DNA from: Mastacembelus armatus
Taxonomy: Eukaryota > Chordata > Actinopteri > Synbranchiformes > Mastacembelidae
Assembly: GCF_900324485.2 (NCBI RefSeq)
Contig: NC_046645.1
Coordinates: forward strand, 12,303,824 to 12,367,823
DNA length: 64,000 nucleotides
Direction: 5' to 3'
The notes under the pieces are model-generated. The model did no database searches, was not told where the DNA came from, and saw nothing but the letters and a program-made list of their open reading frames with translations. The translations under genes and the position numbers were made by a program. Below, one piece after another: positions 48,301-59,036 of this stretch. How positions within the stretch are numbered: the stretch's first letter is position 1; every line of letters begins with the position of its first letter.

Positions 48301-49910
48301 TACACATTTGGTTTTGTTACCTTTATTATCAGTGGTATTAAAACATTTTGACAAAACAACAGCATGAATTTTAGAATGTCTCAGTACTTAAATGGATATA
48401 GAGAAAACCTAAAATGAATTGTTACATTTTTGTTGCAATAATTTGAGAAGTCTTGTTTTTGTTTTATCAATTTGTAGCTTCTACATTACTTGGAAAAAGT
48501 CAACTTCACCACATCATTTGGTGAGCAAGTCTCATTTGATGAGAACGGTGATGTATTACCAATATATGACATTATGAACTGGCTGTGGCTTCCTGATGGA
48601 AAAACTAAAGTTCAGAGTGTGGGCGTTGTTAAGAGGTCAGCCTCCAAAGGAGAAGAACTCACACTTGATGAAGACAAAATCTACTGGAATTTTGATGCAA
48701 AAGAGGTTGTTTGTTGTTTGTCAGGTACCTACTCATTTTTATGTGAATACAGAGGTTAGCACTGCACAATAATATACAATGACCTTATTTTTCTCCTTAT
48801 AGCCACCCAGATCAGTCTGTAGTGAGAGTTGTCCTCCAGGTACCCGCATGGCCAGAAAAAAGGGGGAACCTGTCTGCTGCTTTGACTGCATCCCTTGTTC
48901 TGAGGGAAAGATCAGCAATGAGACTGGTTGGTGTTCACTTTTTAAACACAGTATTTTGGAGATGTACATTGAATAATCATTTTCCTATTTTTACAGACTC
49001 CATGGAGTGCACCAGCTGTCCAGATGACTTCTGGTCCAGTCCCCAGCGTGACCACTGTGTTCCTAAGAAAACAGAGTTCCTCTCCTACCAAGAACCTCTG
49101 GGTATTTGTTTGACAGCCACATCACTGCTGGGCACATTTATCTGTGCTGTTGTCCTGGGGATTTTTATCTATCATCGCAGCACACCTATAGTACGTGCCA
49201 ACAATTCTGAACTCAGTTTCCTGATCTTGCTTTCACTTAAGCTATGTTTCCTCTGCTCACTGCTGTTTATTGGACGACCACAACTGTGGACGTGTCAGCT
49301 GAGACATGCAGCATTTGGGATAAGCTTTGTGCTTTGTGTCTCATGTATCCTGGTTAAGACCATGGTGGTTCTGGCTGTGTTCCAGGCCTCGAAGCCTGGA
49401 GGTGGAGCCAAACTCAAGTGGTTTGGTGCTGTGCAGCAGAGAGGGACGGTTATGGCTCTTACATTAATTCAAGCAGCAATCTGCACCGTCTGGCTTGTCT
49501 CTTCTTCACCAGCTCCTCATAGAAACACTCAATACCACAATGACAAGATAGTTTATGAGTGTGTAGTTGGGTCCACAGTAGGTTTTGCAGTGTTACTTGG
49601 CTACATTGGCTTACTGGCTATCCTCAGTTTCCTGTTAGCATTTCTGGCAAGGAATCTTCCAGACAACTTCAATGAGGCCAAACTCATCACTTTCAGCATG
49701 TTGATCTTCTCTGCTGTGTGGGTGGCATTTGTCCCTGCTTATGTCAACTCTCCAGGCAAATATGCAGATGCAGTGCAGGTATTTGCCATTCTGGCCTCAA
49801 GTTTTGGCCTCTTGGTGGCACTGTTTGGCCCCAAATGTTACATAATCCTGCTGAGACCAGAGAGAAACACAAAGAAAGCAATCATGGGTCGAGGGAACGC
49901 CAAAACATGA
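45311..49910 (+). CDS. Gene G: OlfC / V2R-like receptor, intact, 881 aa, mosaic
   Basis: Exons: 45311-45555, 45758-46052, 46208-46294, 46483-46752, 47459-47665, 47866-48141, 48478-48705, 48803-48926, 48997-49910 (2646 bases). Start 45311 ([20 protein letters not shown]) makes a signal peptide; ATG 45272 is in frame but adds a basic stretch. Pocket motifs [19 protein letters not shown] and IASETW. Exon 6 has PADWVE where all others have PAGWVE. The first part of intron 5 ends in a decoy exon-6 start (47762), and the true exon-6 acceptor region is F-like. Exon 8, intron 8 and the start of exon 9 are nearly identical to H, while the end of exon 9 and the 3' flank are F-like. The helical region has SAVWVAF for CAVWVAF and DAVQVF for DAVEVF. 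Confidence 0.94.
47762..47782 (+). pseudogene. Decoy start of exon 6 inside intron 5 of gene G
   Basis: After AAAG the sequence reads V-R-Q-F-W-E then TAA, the beginning of exon 6 of this family, before running into AT-rich DNA. A full exon 6 begins 104 bases later at 47866. The piece is a leftover of an earlier exon 6 start. Confidence 0.8.
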
Positions 49911-50051
49911 CAGCACCAATAACACCAAAGTGATCACCTTGTTTGAATCAGTATGTAATTTGTACTCATTTGGCAGTGATATCTGCTTCAACTGGCAAAT
50001 GTATAGGCCTAATGGGAGGCACTAATGTTATGTTGCATGAAATATTTTGTC

Positions 50052-50117
50052 ATCCTGCTGAGACCAGAGAGAAACACAAAGAAAGCAATCATGGGCCGAG
50101 GAAACACCAACACATAA
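50052..50117 (+). pseudogene. Orphan tail of a receptor last exon, 141 bases after gene G's stop
   Basis: It reads ATCCTGCTGAGACCAGAGAG onward to a stop at 50115-50117, encoding [21 protein letters not shown], the normal C-terminus of this family (22 codons with stop). It differs slightly from gene G's own end. The 140 bases before it are shared with gene F's 3' flank, and similarity to F stops where this tail starts. Confidence 0.9.
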
Positions 50118-51504
50118 AATTTACACACATCAAACGTAACCATAAATTTGATACAATCCATTCTGCATTCAGCTGTGATGATCACCATTTGGACCTAGAT
50201 GAAAAAGATGTTAATACAGAATATCATACACTTTTTATTATTATTACTTCTGTTTTTGTCTGATCTTTTTTTTTTTTACCTTGACAAAAAAAAGAAAGAT
50301 ATGCATGAACAATTTCCTGTGAATGACTTAATAGTGACTCACCAACAGTGCTGTATGTAAAACCTGTATTTGGTTTGGCTTGTACTGTTCATGTAACGTT
50401 CCACTGCATCATGTATATTCTAATATACCACATCTAACTTGAGCGAAAGAATAAAAAGAATCTGCTGTTGGTAATTCCAGTGGTCGGTAGAATTCACATT
50501 GGATCTTTTGGATATGGAGCTTTAAAACGAACATCACTGAAAATCTTTACCAAGATACTTTTATTTGTTCAGATCTACAGATAAAACCCAACCCCCCTAT
50601 GTCTAATGAATGGTGGAAATGTTTTCTTTCTGTAAAATGAATGAAAACCAAATAACAAAATACCTTACATTCCTCACACTTAATAGTTTAACCAAAACAT
50701 CATCATTATTTTTTACATGGTGCCCTGCCAATGTGGAAAAAAATGCAAAAGTCTTATAAACACAAATCTACTTTCAGTTCTGGAAACCACAATCATGTTT
50801 GTTTTGTATTTTTGTATCTATAATTATTTTCTAACGCCTACATTAACTAATTACTTAAAGATTAAGTTCAACATTTAGATAAGTGATTGTAATTATCTGT
50901 CTTCATGGTGATCATACCATGTGTATAATTTTCAACAGTATTTTAATACAAAAACCTAACAAATTATTATCCTTTTTACAAAACCAGTGGTTACTTTTAG
51001 TTTTGTTTTTTGTATTCACCAAGGTTTAATTGAGTAATTTATTGAATGACAATTTGTCTAAGGTCATCTTGTTTTTCTTAAATGTCTTCTTAAAAAAGGT
51101 TGTTTTGATGGGTGTTATAGTCTGCTACATTTCTGATAAAGGGGAGTATAGCTGCCTAAGCACATCCTATCTAGGAGACAAATAAGCTTCGTTATAGGTT
51201 TCTGCCTGTAATCACAGATGAGCAGTTACAATGTTGTTCTTCATTGTTTATGTGTGTGTGTATGTGTTCAATTCCATATGCATATCTGACAGTTAAAAAA
51301 TACATATCACTGAAAATGACATACTTAGTTTTAAAATAGTAATGTATTTTGTGCACATTTATACAGTATATTATCTTCCATATAAGCATGGTTGCCAGCC
51401 ATGTACTAGGTCATACAGCCAGTGCAAATAAAACTAGATCAGAAGAGGAATTTCTTCACCAAATATATTCTATACTGTAACACTTGAGGCTAAAATTTGA
51501 GATG
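50118..51504. other. Intergenic DNA between genes G and H
   Basis: AT-rich with no gene. AATAAA at 50450-50455 could serve gene G or the lost gene whose tail remains at 50052. The H/I duplication unit starts at about 51505. Confidence 0.5.
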
Positions 51505-51575
51505 TTAATTCTGCACCAATACAAAATCACTCTCCAATGAAATGAATTTTAGACCCTGCCCATATGACTTCTTCT

Positions 51576-51639
51576 GATGGGAGGTGTGCAAGATTGAAAA
51601 ACACTGAAATCAATAAAAGGGAGTGACACAAGCATAAAT
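51576..51639 (+). promoter_or_regulatory. Promoter of gene H
   Basis: GATGGGAGGTGTGCAAGATT then GAAAAACACTGA (51576-51607) is the family module with changes. A weak TATA-like CATAAAT lies at 51633-51639. Confidence 0.5.
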
Positions 51640-51679
51640 CTTAACTGGGCTAAGGAAAAGGCAAAACTAAACAAAGGTG

Positions 51680-54600
51680 ATGTGGACACTTTTAGGCACA
51701 AACTTGGTCTTATTTGTATGGATGTATTTCTATTCCTCTGCTGCATCCTCTCCTCTTTATTCCTCCTCCTGTCGATTACAGAGACAGTTTCATCTCAATG
51801 GGATGCACAAACCTGGAGATGTGATTCTGGGTGGATTGTTTCAAATCCACTTCTTTTCTGTGTTTCCTGATTTGTCTTTTACCTCTGAGCCAGAACAGCC
51901 AACCTGCCATGGGTGAGTCTGCCAGGAAAACAGCAAATATAAGATGGTGAAAATTTCTCATTAGTAAACAGCAGCATATTTGACAATTAGATATAACATC
52001 AGATGAGCTGATTACATCTTGTATTTGTGTAATTTAAAACATAATTTTACGCACATCCTCTTTTAGCTTATTTTGACGTTCAAATAATGACTGTTGCTTA
52101 TGAATAGTCTTGTTGTGAAACCTGTATTGTCCAACATTTACATGTTTACACAATTACTGTAATATATTGTATAGTTCAATAAAAAAAAAACTGGTATCTT
52201 TGTGTTAGTTTTGATATTATAGGATTTAGGGCAGCCCAGACCATGGCCTTTACTATTGAAGAAATAAACAGAAATCCCAGCCTGCTACCTAATGTGACTC
52301 TGGGATACAGTCTGTATGATAACTGCAATGTACTAGGAATTGGATTTCGTGCATCATTGTCATTAGTCAGTGGTAAAGAGGAGCAAATTAAGTTACAAGA
52401 AAGCTGCGTAAGAAACCACCCATTACTGGGGATCGTGGGGGAATCTTCTTCTACACCTTCTATTGCTGTGTCCACTGTCTTAGGTTTGTACAGAGTACCT
52501 ATGGTGAGTTTTTATACCTTATCATTTCTGATATTTTTAGATCTTTTTGATAGTTTCATTTTTAAAGACAGTTGCAAAAATGGAGAAATTAACTTACTGA
52601 CATATTCACAGTCTGTGTTTTTGACAGGTGAGTTATTTTGCCACATGTTCCTGCCTGAGTGACCGGAAGAAGTTTCCATCCTTTTTTAGGACGATCCCAA
52701 GTGATGCTTTTCAGGTAGAACTCTATCAGCAAAATGAAAATGCATAAAATAAATCATTATGCATGTAAAAAAGGAAGAAAATCCCTGTAAAATATATTAA
52801 TCTTTTGCTTCACAAATCTCGTTTTATGTGTCACTGATTGTCTCATGGTTGCAGCATTTCAACCTGTGCACTAATAACCATCTACTCTATATTCAAAAAG
52901 GTGCGTGCTGTGATTCAGGTTCTAAAACATTTTGGCTGGACCTGGGCAGGTCTGCTGGTCAGTGATGATGACTATGGACTACATGTTGCCCGATCCTTCC
53001 AGTCTGACTTGGCTCAGCCTGGGGGAGGTTGTCTGGCCTATTTGGAGGTTTTGCCCTGGAGCGATGACCCAGATGAACTAAGGAGAATTGTGGATGTGAT
53101 GAGGAAATCCACAGCTCGGGTGGTCATTGTGTTTGCACATGAGGGTCACATGATTGACCTGATGAAAGAGGTTTGGCTTGGAATACAACTTAAATATAAC
53201 TTTATATATATATATTATCATTATTATTATTATTACATGAATATATTCCTTGTTAGACTGAGAGATTTCATTTCATCACTTACAGCATGATTAATCACAT
53301 ATTTACTGCAGTTGGCCAGCAATATACATTTAGTGCAGTATAATGTATTGTAACACACAGGTGGTGAGACAGAATGTAACAGGCCTACAGTGGATTGCCA
53401 GTGAAGGCTGGACATCAGCAACTGTGCTGCAGACCCCACGCCTTATGCTGTACCTGGGTGGCACACTAGGCATCGCCATCCGTCGAGGAGAAATACCAGG
53501 GCTCAGGGACTTCCTGTTACAAATTCATCCTGACCTCCACCAAAACAACAGCTATGGAAATAACCTGGTGAGAACCTCAACCAGCCTTGTTATGTGATCT
53601 GAAAAGAATAACATATTTGCCAAGGTTTATGACAGAATTTTTAAAATATTTTTAGGTCAATCAGTTTTGGGAACACACGTTTGAGTGTAGATTTGCACCA
53701 CCTCCAGCAGGCTGGGTGGAGGCTGGGGGAGCACTATGCACTGGACAGGAGGATTTAGAGAATGTGGAGACTGAGTTCATGGACATTTCAAACCTCAGGC
53801 CTGAGTATAATGTTTACAAGGCTGTGTATGCTCTGGCTTACGCCCTTCATGACATGCTGCAGTGTGAGCCAGGGAGAGGGCCTTTCAGTGGGCACAGCTG
53901 TGGGAGTTTGCAAAGACTGGAGCCATGGCAGGTGGGATATCAATTTACACTGCACCTGGTGACTGAAACTGGTGTTTGAGTTTTTCTTGCTGAGAAGAAT
54001 TTAGAGTAGAGGATTATTTATCCTCTTTGTTTTTTTCTTTATCCCTCATTCAGATTTTCTAATAAGGCCTGTGATATGAATGCAGACTGTTGTTCAATAA
54101 CCCAATCAAATGACTTCCTCCTGATTGTGTCATTATTACCATACTCGCTAGAGGCTATTTTAAAATATCCATTCATACACATATGTTTTGAGGCATTTGC
54201 TACTGTTGTCTCACACACCATGATGTGCCACTTATCTATAAAATGTAATTGTCATTTGTAATAAGTTGTTTGTATAAATTTCCCATGAGGTTGTTAAATG
54301 TTAAATGTGTCTCTCCCATTTGTAGCTTGTGTATTACTTGGAAAAAGTCAACTTCACCACATCATTTGGTGACCAAGTGTCATTTGATGAGAACGGTGAT
54401 ATATTACCAATATATGACATCATGAACTGGCTGTGGCTTCCTGATGGAAGAGTTGAAGTTCAGAGTGTAGGTGAGGTTAAGAGGTCGCCCTTCAAAGGTG
54501 AAGAACTCACACTTGATGAAGACAAAATCTACTGGAACTTTGAATCTAAAAAGGTTATTTCTGATTTTTCAGACCCCATTCTTTTGGCCAATGGATAAGT

Positions 54601-55769
54601 CATTACAGCAGTGTAAAATATTGTAGAATAATATTTTTACTTTTCCTCCCTTTAGCCACCCAGGTCACTGTGTAGTGAGAGTTGTCCTCCAGGTACCCGC
54701 ATGGCCAGAAAAAAGGGGGAACCTGTCTGCTGCTTTGACTGCATCCCTTGTTCTGAGGGAAAGATCAGCAATGAGACTGGTTGGTGTTCACGTTTTAAAC
54801 ACAGTATTTTGGAGATGTACACTGAGTAATCATTTTCCTATTTTTACAGACTCCATGGAGTGCACCAGCTGTCCAGATGACTTCTGGTCCAGTCCCCAGC
54901 GTGACCACTGTGTTCCTAAGAAAACAGAGTTCCTCTCCTACCAAGAACCTCTGGGTATCTTCTTGACAGCTATGTCACTGCTGGGCACATTTATCTCTGC
55001 TGTTGTCCTGGGGATTTTTATCTATCATCACAAAACCCCAATAGTACGCGCCAACAATTCTGAACTCAGTTTCCAGTTATTGGTGTCACTTAAGCTATGT
55101 TTCCTCTGCTCATTGCTGTTTATTGGACGACCCACACCGTGGACATGCAAACTAAGACATGCAGCATTTGGGATCAGCTTTGTGCTTTGTGTCTCATGTA
55201 TCCTGGTTAAGACCATGGTGGTTCTGGCTGTGTTCCAGGCCTCCAAGCCTGGAGGTGGAGCCAAACTCAAGTGGTTTGGTGCTGTGCAGCAGAGAGGGAC
55301 AGTTCTGGTACTTACTTCTGTCCAAGCAGCAATCTGCACTGTCTGGCTTGTCTCTTCTTCACCAGCTCCTCATAGAAACACTCAATACCACAATGACAAG
55401 ATAGTTTATGAGTGTGTAGTTGGGTCCACAGTAGGTTTTGCAGTGTTACTTGGCTACATTGGCTTACTGGCTATCCTCAGTTTCCTGTTAGCATTTCTGG
55501 TAAGGAATCTTCCAGACAACTTCAATGAGGCCAAACTCATCACTTTCAGCATGTTGATCTTCTGTGCTGTGTGGGTGGCATTTGTCCCTGCTTATATCAG
55601 CTCACCAGGCAAATACGCAGATGCAGTGGAGGTATTTGCCATTCTGGCCTCAAGTTTTGGCCTCTTGGTGTCACTGTTTGGACCCAAATGTTACATAATC
55701 CTGCTGAGACCAGAGAGAAACACAAAGAAAGCAATCATGGGTAGGGAAACCATGAAGTCATTGAATTAG
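51680..55769 (+). CDS. Gene H: OlfC / V2R-like receptor, intact, 879 aa
   Basis: Exons: 51680-51912, 52209-52503, 52628-52714, 52901-53170, 53361-53567, 53656-53931, 54326-54553, 54656-54779, 54850-55769 (2640 bases). The start [17 protein letters not shown] is a signal peptide. Ligand-domain motifs [19 protein letters not shown] and IASEGW keep the pocket residues. Exon 2 is the most distinct of the array, for example [14 protein letters not shown] where the others have [11 protein letters not shown]. The last exon ends GRETMKSLN, two codons longer than in C-G. Before helix 3 it reads [16 protein letters not shown] where all the other plus-strand genes have [16 protein letters not shown], which changes the first extracellular loop. 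Confidence 0.95.
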
Positions 55770-56958
55770 TCAACAAATCCTCCAACCTGAATTACCATGT
55801 TGGTTGTTTGTCTCTCCAATATGATACAATACATAGGAGTATGCCAGCATAGATAACTTTAGGGCATTTGAAAAAACTGATGATGTTTCATATGACTGCT
55901 TGAGGTCCAACAATCTTCATTATGGGCCATAATGTACTGCAATATATTGGATCATTTTTCTTTCAAAAGATAGTCTAAATTTATCACATAAATTCAATTA
56001 ATCAAATCTAGCAGAAATGAAATTTTCACTCAAAATGACTAATATTTGTAAATTATTGTCCTGTATATGTCTAATTTATCTTTATTCCTTGAACTCTGTA
56101 CAAGTTGTGAATGACTGAGTTATACTATCAATGGACATATAACACAGAACACGTATTATGCAGAGTAAAGAGACTCTCTCTCCCACCTACATTTTGTATA
56201 TAAATGGGGGTAGGAAATATGGATATTATTTAAGTTGTGTCACCTGGTGGCACCCCACTAATTGAATAGACAGTACTCATGTAGATGATGCAGGTTGGTT
56301 CAAGTACAAACACCAATTTTTGTCAAAAGTCCTCCCCTATCTCTATCTCTGTTTTCATGTTTAATCTGTTTAATCTTCCAATCTACTGTGCTCAGGAGAT
56401 ATTACAACTTGTATGAGTTCTCTAGTGATCCATGTAGGAGCATTTCATCTTGAAATTTTAGTGTTTAATATAGAAAATCTGCTCAGTTGTTGAAATTCTA
56501 AACTCACATCTCTTGCTTTGGGTCCGAATAATTTTTTTGTGCTCTTTCTTTCACATTTGTGTATGTTTAGTTATGGTGGTTCAGTTAATGTTTTAATGTA
56601 TAATAAACTCTAATATTTTAATGGGGTTGGTCTGCTTCCAGACTGAATAGCTACTGCTCTAACTCCATGACAATGCATGACATGACCAGGCACAGACATA
56701 AGGCTTCAAAATGCTGCAAGAAATGACATTAAGGTCTTCTTGGCACAAGCGATCATAGACTGTGTTAATTTACCTTGTGAATGTACAAGAGCCTAATGAT
56801 GTACCCAATTGGTGGACACAGAACTCTTTCCAATAAAAATGGTGGGTCCAATGTCCCTCCCATATTGAGATCAGAACTAAATTTGCATAATTTCTAGACA
56901 GAAAGATAGATACATACTTTATTGATCCTGAAATCAGTTATTCAACTGCTCCATATAT
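55770..56958. other. 3' flank of gene H and intergenic DNA
   Basis: The first ~500 bases recur after gene I. AATAAA at 56602-56607 is a distant polyadenylation candidate. ATACATACTTTATTGATCC near 56910 is a short motif common at the ends of fish transposable elements. No gene. Confidence 0.5.
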
Positions 56959-57017
56959 CAGATTATAGAGACAGTTTCATCTCAATGGGATGCACAAAGC
57001 TGGAGATGTGATTCTGA
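56959..57017 (+). pseudogene. Orphan exon-1 fragment of an OlfC gene
   Basis: GAGACAGTTTCATCTCAATG through GGAGATGTGATTCTG matches the middle of exon 1 of genes H and I (encoding [15 protein letters not shown]). The signal peptide part upstream is not recognisable, and after ATTCTG the sequence passes into LINE DNA. The rest of exon 1 is not found beyond the LINE. This is a scrap of a further gene copy. Confidence 0.85.
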
Positions 57018-58673
57018 GATGGGAAGGATGTGCAGCAGGTTAGGGTAATTAAGGACAGGGATGGAAATGTGTTGACAGGTGCCACAAGTGTGATGGAAAG
57101 TTGGAAGGAATACTTTGAAGAGTTGATGAATGAGGAAAATGTCAGAGGGCACAGAGTAGAAGAGGTGACTGTTGTGGAGCAGGAAGTAGCAAAGATCAGT
57201 AAGGATGAAGTGAGGAAGGCATGGAAGAGGATGAAGAGTAGAAAGGCAGTTGGTCCATATGACATACCTGTGGAGGTAGAAGTGGAAGTGTTTAGGAGAG
57301 GTGGCAGTAGAGTTTTTGACTGGGCTACTTAACAAGATCTTGGAGAGTGGATGCCTGAGGAATGGAAGAGAAGTGTACTGGTGCCCATCTTTAAGAACAA
57401 GGGAGATGTGCAGAGTTGTGGAAACTACAGAGGAATGAAGCTGATGAGTCACACAATGAAGTTATGGAAAAGAGTAGTGGAGTCTAGGCTGAGGTCAGAA
57501 GTGAGCATTTGTGAGCAGCAGTATGGTTTCATGCCAAGAAAGAGTACCACAGATGCAATATTTGCTTTGAGAATGCTGATGGAGAAGTACAGAGAAGGCC
57601 AGAAGGAGTTGCATTGTGTCTTTGTAGATTTGGAAAAAGCGTATGACAGGGTGCCGAGAGAGGAGCTGTGGTTTTGTATGAGGAAGTCCGGAGTGGCAGA
57701 GAAGTATGTTCGAGTGGTGCAGGACATGTATGAGAGCTGTAAGACAGTGGTGAGGTGTGCTGTAGGGGTGACAGAGGAGTTCATGGTGGACGTGGGACTG
57801 CACCAAGGATCGGCTTTGAGCCCCTTCTTGTTTGCTGTGGTGATGGACAGGCTGACAGATGATGTTAGACAGGAATCTCCGTGGACCATGATGTTTGCAG
57901 ATGACATTGTCATCTGTAGTGAGAGCAGGGAGCAGGTGGAGGAAAATCTATAGAGGTGGAGGTTTGCTCTGGAAAGGAGAGGAATGAAGGTCAGCTGCAG
58001 TAAAACAGAGTACGTGTGTAAATGAGAGGGACTCAAGTAGAACGGTGAGGTTATAGGGAGTAGAGGTGAAGAAGGTGGAGGATTTTAAGTACCTAGGGTC
58101 AACAGTCCAGAGCAACGGAGAGTGTGGAAAAGAAGTGAAGAGACGTGTGCAAGCAGGTTGGAACTGGTGGAGGAAAGTGTCAGGTGTGATGTGTGACAAA
58201 AGAGTGTCAGCAAGAATGAAAGGAAAGGTGGACAAGACAGTGGTGAAACCAGCAATGTTGTCTGGTTTAGAGACTGTGGCACTGAGAAGACGACAGGAGG
58301 CAGAGCTGGAGGTAGCAGAGCTGAAGATGTTGAGGTTCTCTTTGGGAGTGACGAGGATGGATAGGATCAGGAATGAGTACATCAGAGGGACAGCTCATGT
58401 TAGATGTTTTAGATGTTTTGGAGAAAAAGCCAGGGAAGCCAGATTGAGATGGTTTGGACATGTTCAGAGGAGGGACAGTGGGGGATGCTGACGTTAGAGC
58501 TGCCAGGAAGGAGGCCTTGAGGAAGACCAAAGAGGAGGTTCTTGGATGTAGTGAATGAGGACATGAGGATAGTTGGTGTGGGTGTGGAGGATACAGAGGA
58601 TAGGGTTAAATGGAGGTAGATGATTCGCTGTGGCGACCCCTGAAAGGAGCAGCTGAAAGGAAAAGAAGAAGAA
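57018..58673 (+). mobile_element. 5'-truncated RTE-clade LINE (Expander-like)
   Basis: The reverse transcriptase is readable in pieces. 57030-57332 covers the N-terminal part (YFEELMNEEN, KAVGPYDIPVE). 57351-57953 covers the core ([49 protein letters not shown], and the catalytic FADD at 57894-57905). 58066-58491 covers the C-terminal part (FKYLGSTVQSNGECGKEV, ARLRWFGHVQRRDS). A TAA at 57330 interrupts the first two pieces; there is a stop at 57953 and a later frame change, so it is inactive. The endonuclease domain is missing. The end GGCGACCCCTGAAAGGAGCA followed by AAGAAGAAG is the usual 3' end of this fish RTE group. Confidence 0.88.
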
Positions 58674-58861
58674 TTAAAAACAACACAAAAAACTAACTGT
58701 GCTGAAATGTGAGGCAGATAAACACAATCCGTTTCCACTGAGAATATTAAAAAATGTGTTTATTTACCTTTCAACCACAAATCACTTTAATGAATTTACT
58801 AAGTCAACATTTTGAAGCAAATAGCCTTGGGAATTTAGAATGGAAAGCTTACTACCATGCA
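58674..58861. other. Spacer between LINE and the second H/I unit
   Basis: AT-rich, nothing recognised. It does not contain the missing remainder of the exon-1 fragment at 56959. Confidence 0.5.
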
Positions 58862-58932
58862 TTAATTCTGCACCAATACAAAATCACTCTCCAATGAAAT
58901 GAATTTTAGACCCTGCCCATATGACTTCTTCT

Positions 58933-58996
58933 GATGGGAGGTGTGCAAGATTGAAAAACACTGAAATCAATAAAAGGGAGTGACACAAGCATAAAT
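58933..58996 (+). promoter_or_regulatory. Promoter of gene I
   Basis: Identical to the module and weak TATA-like element of gene H, shifted by 7357 bases. Confidence 0.5.
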
Positions 58997-59036
58997 CTTA
59001 ACTGGGCTAAGGAAAAGGCAAAACTAAACAAAGGTG

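Larger units (their letters stand above)
51505..58861. repeat. First copy of the 7.36 kb H/I tandem duplication
   Basis: Identity with 58862 onward starts at TTAATTCTGCACCAA (51505 against 58862, offset 7357, later 7332 after a 25-base deletion in intron 1 of copy 2). The unit contains gene H, its 3' flank, an orphan exon-1 piece and an RTE LINE. The second copy runs past the window end, so whether it also has those last two items is unknown. Confidence 0.9.

Noticed and set aside
48822-49910. ATG at 48822 as a start for a 362-codon protein (similar ones at 54675 and 62449)
   Set aside because: These frames read intron 8 and the wrong frame of exon 8. The splice model joins exon 8 to exon 9 in the family frame with all nine cysteines.
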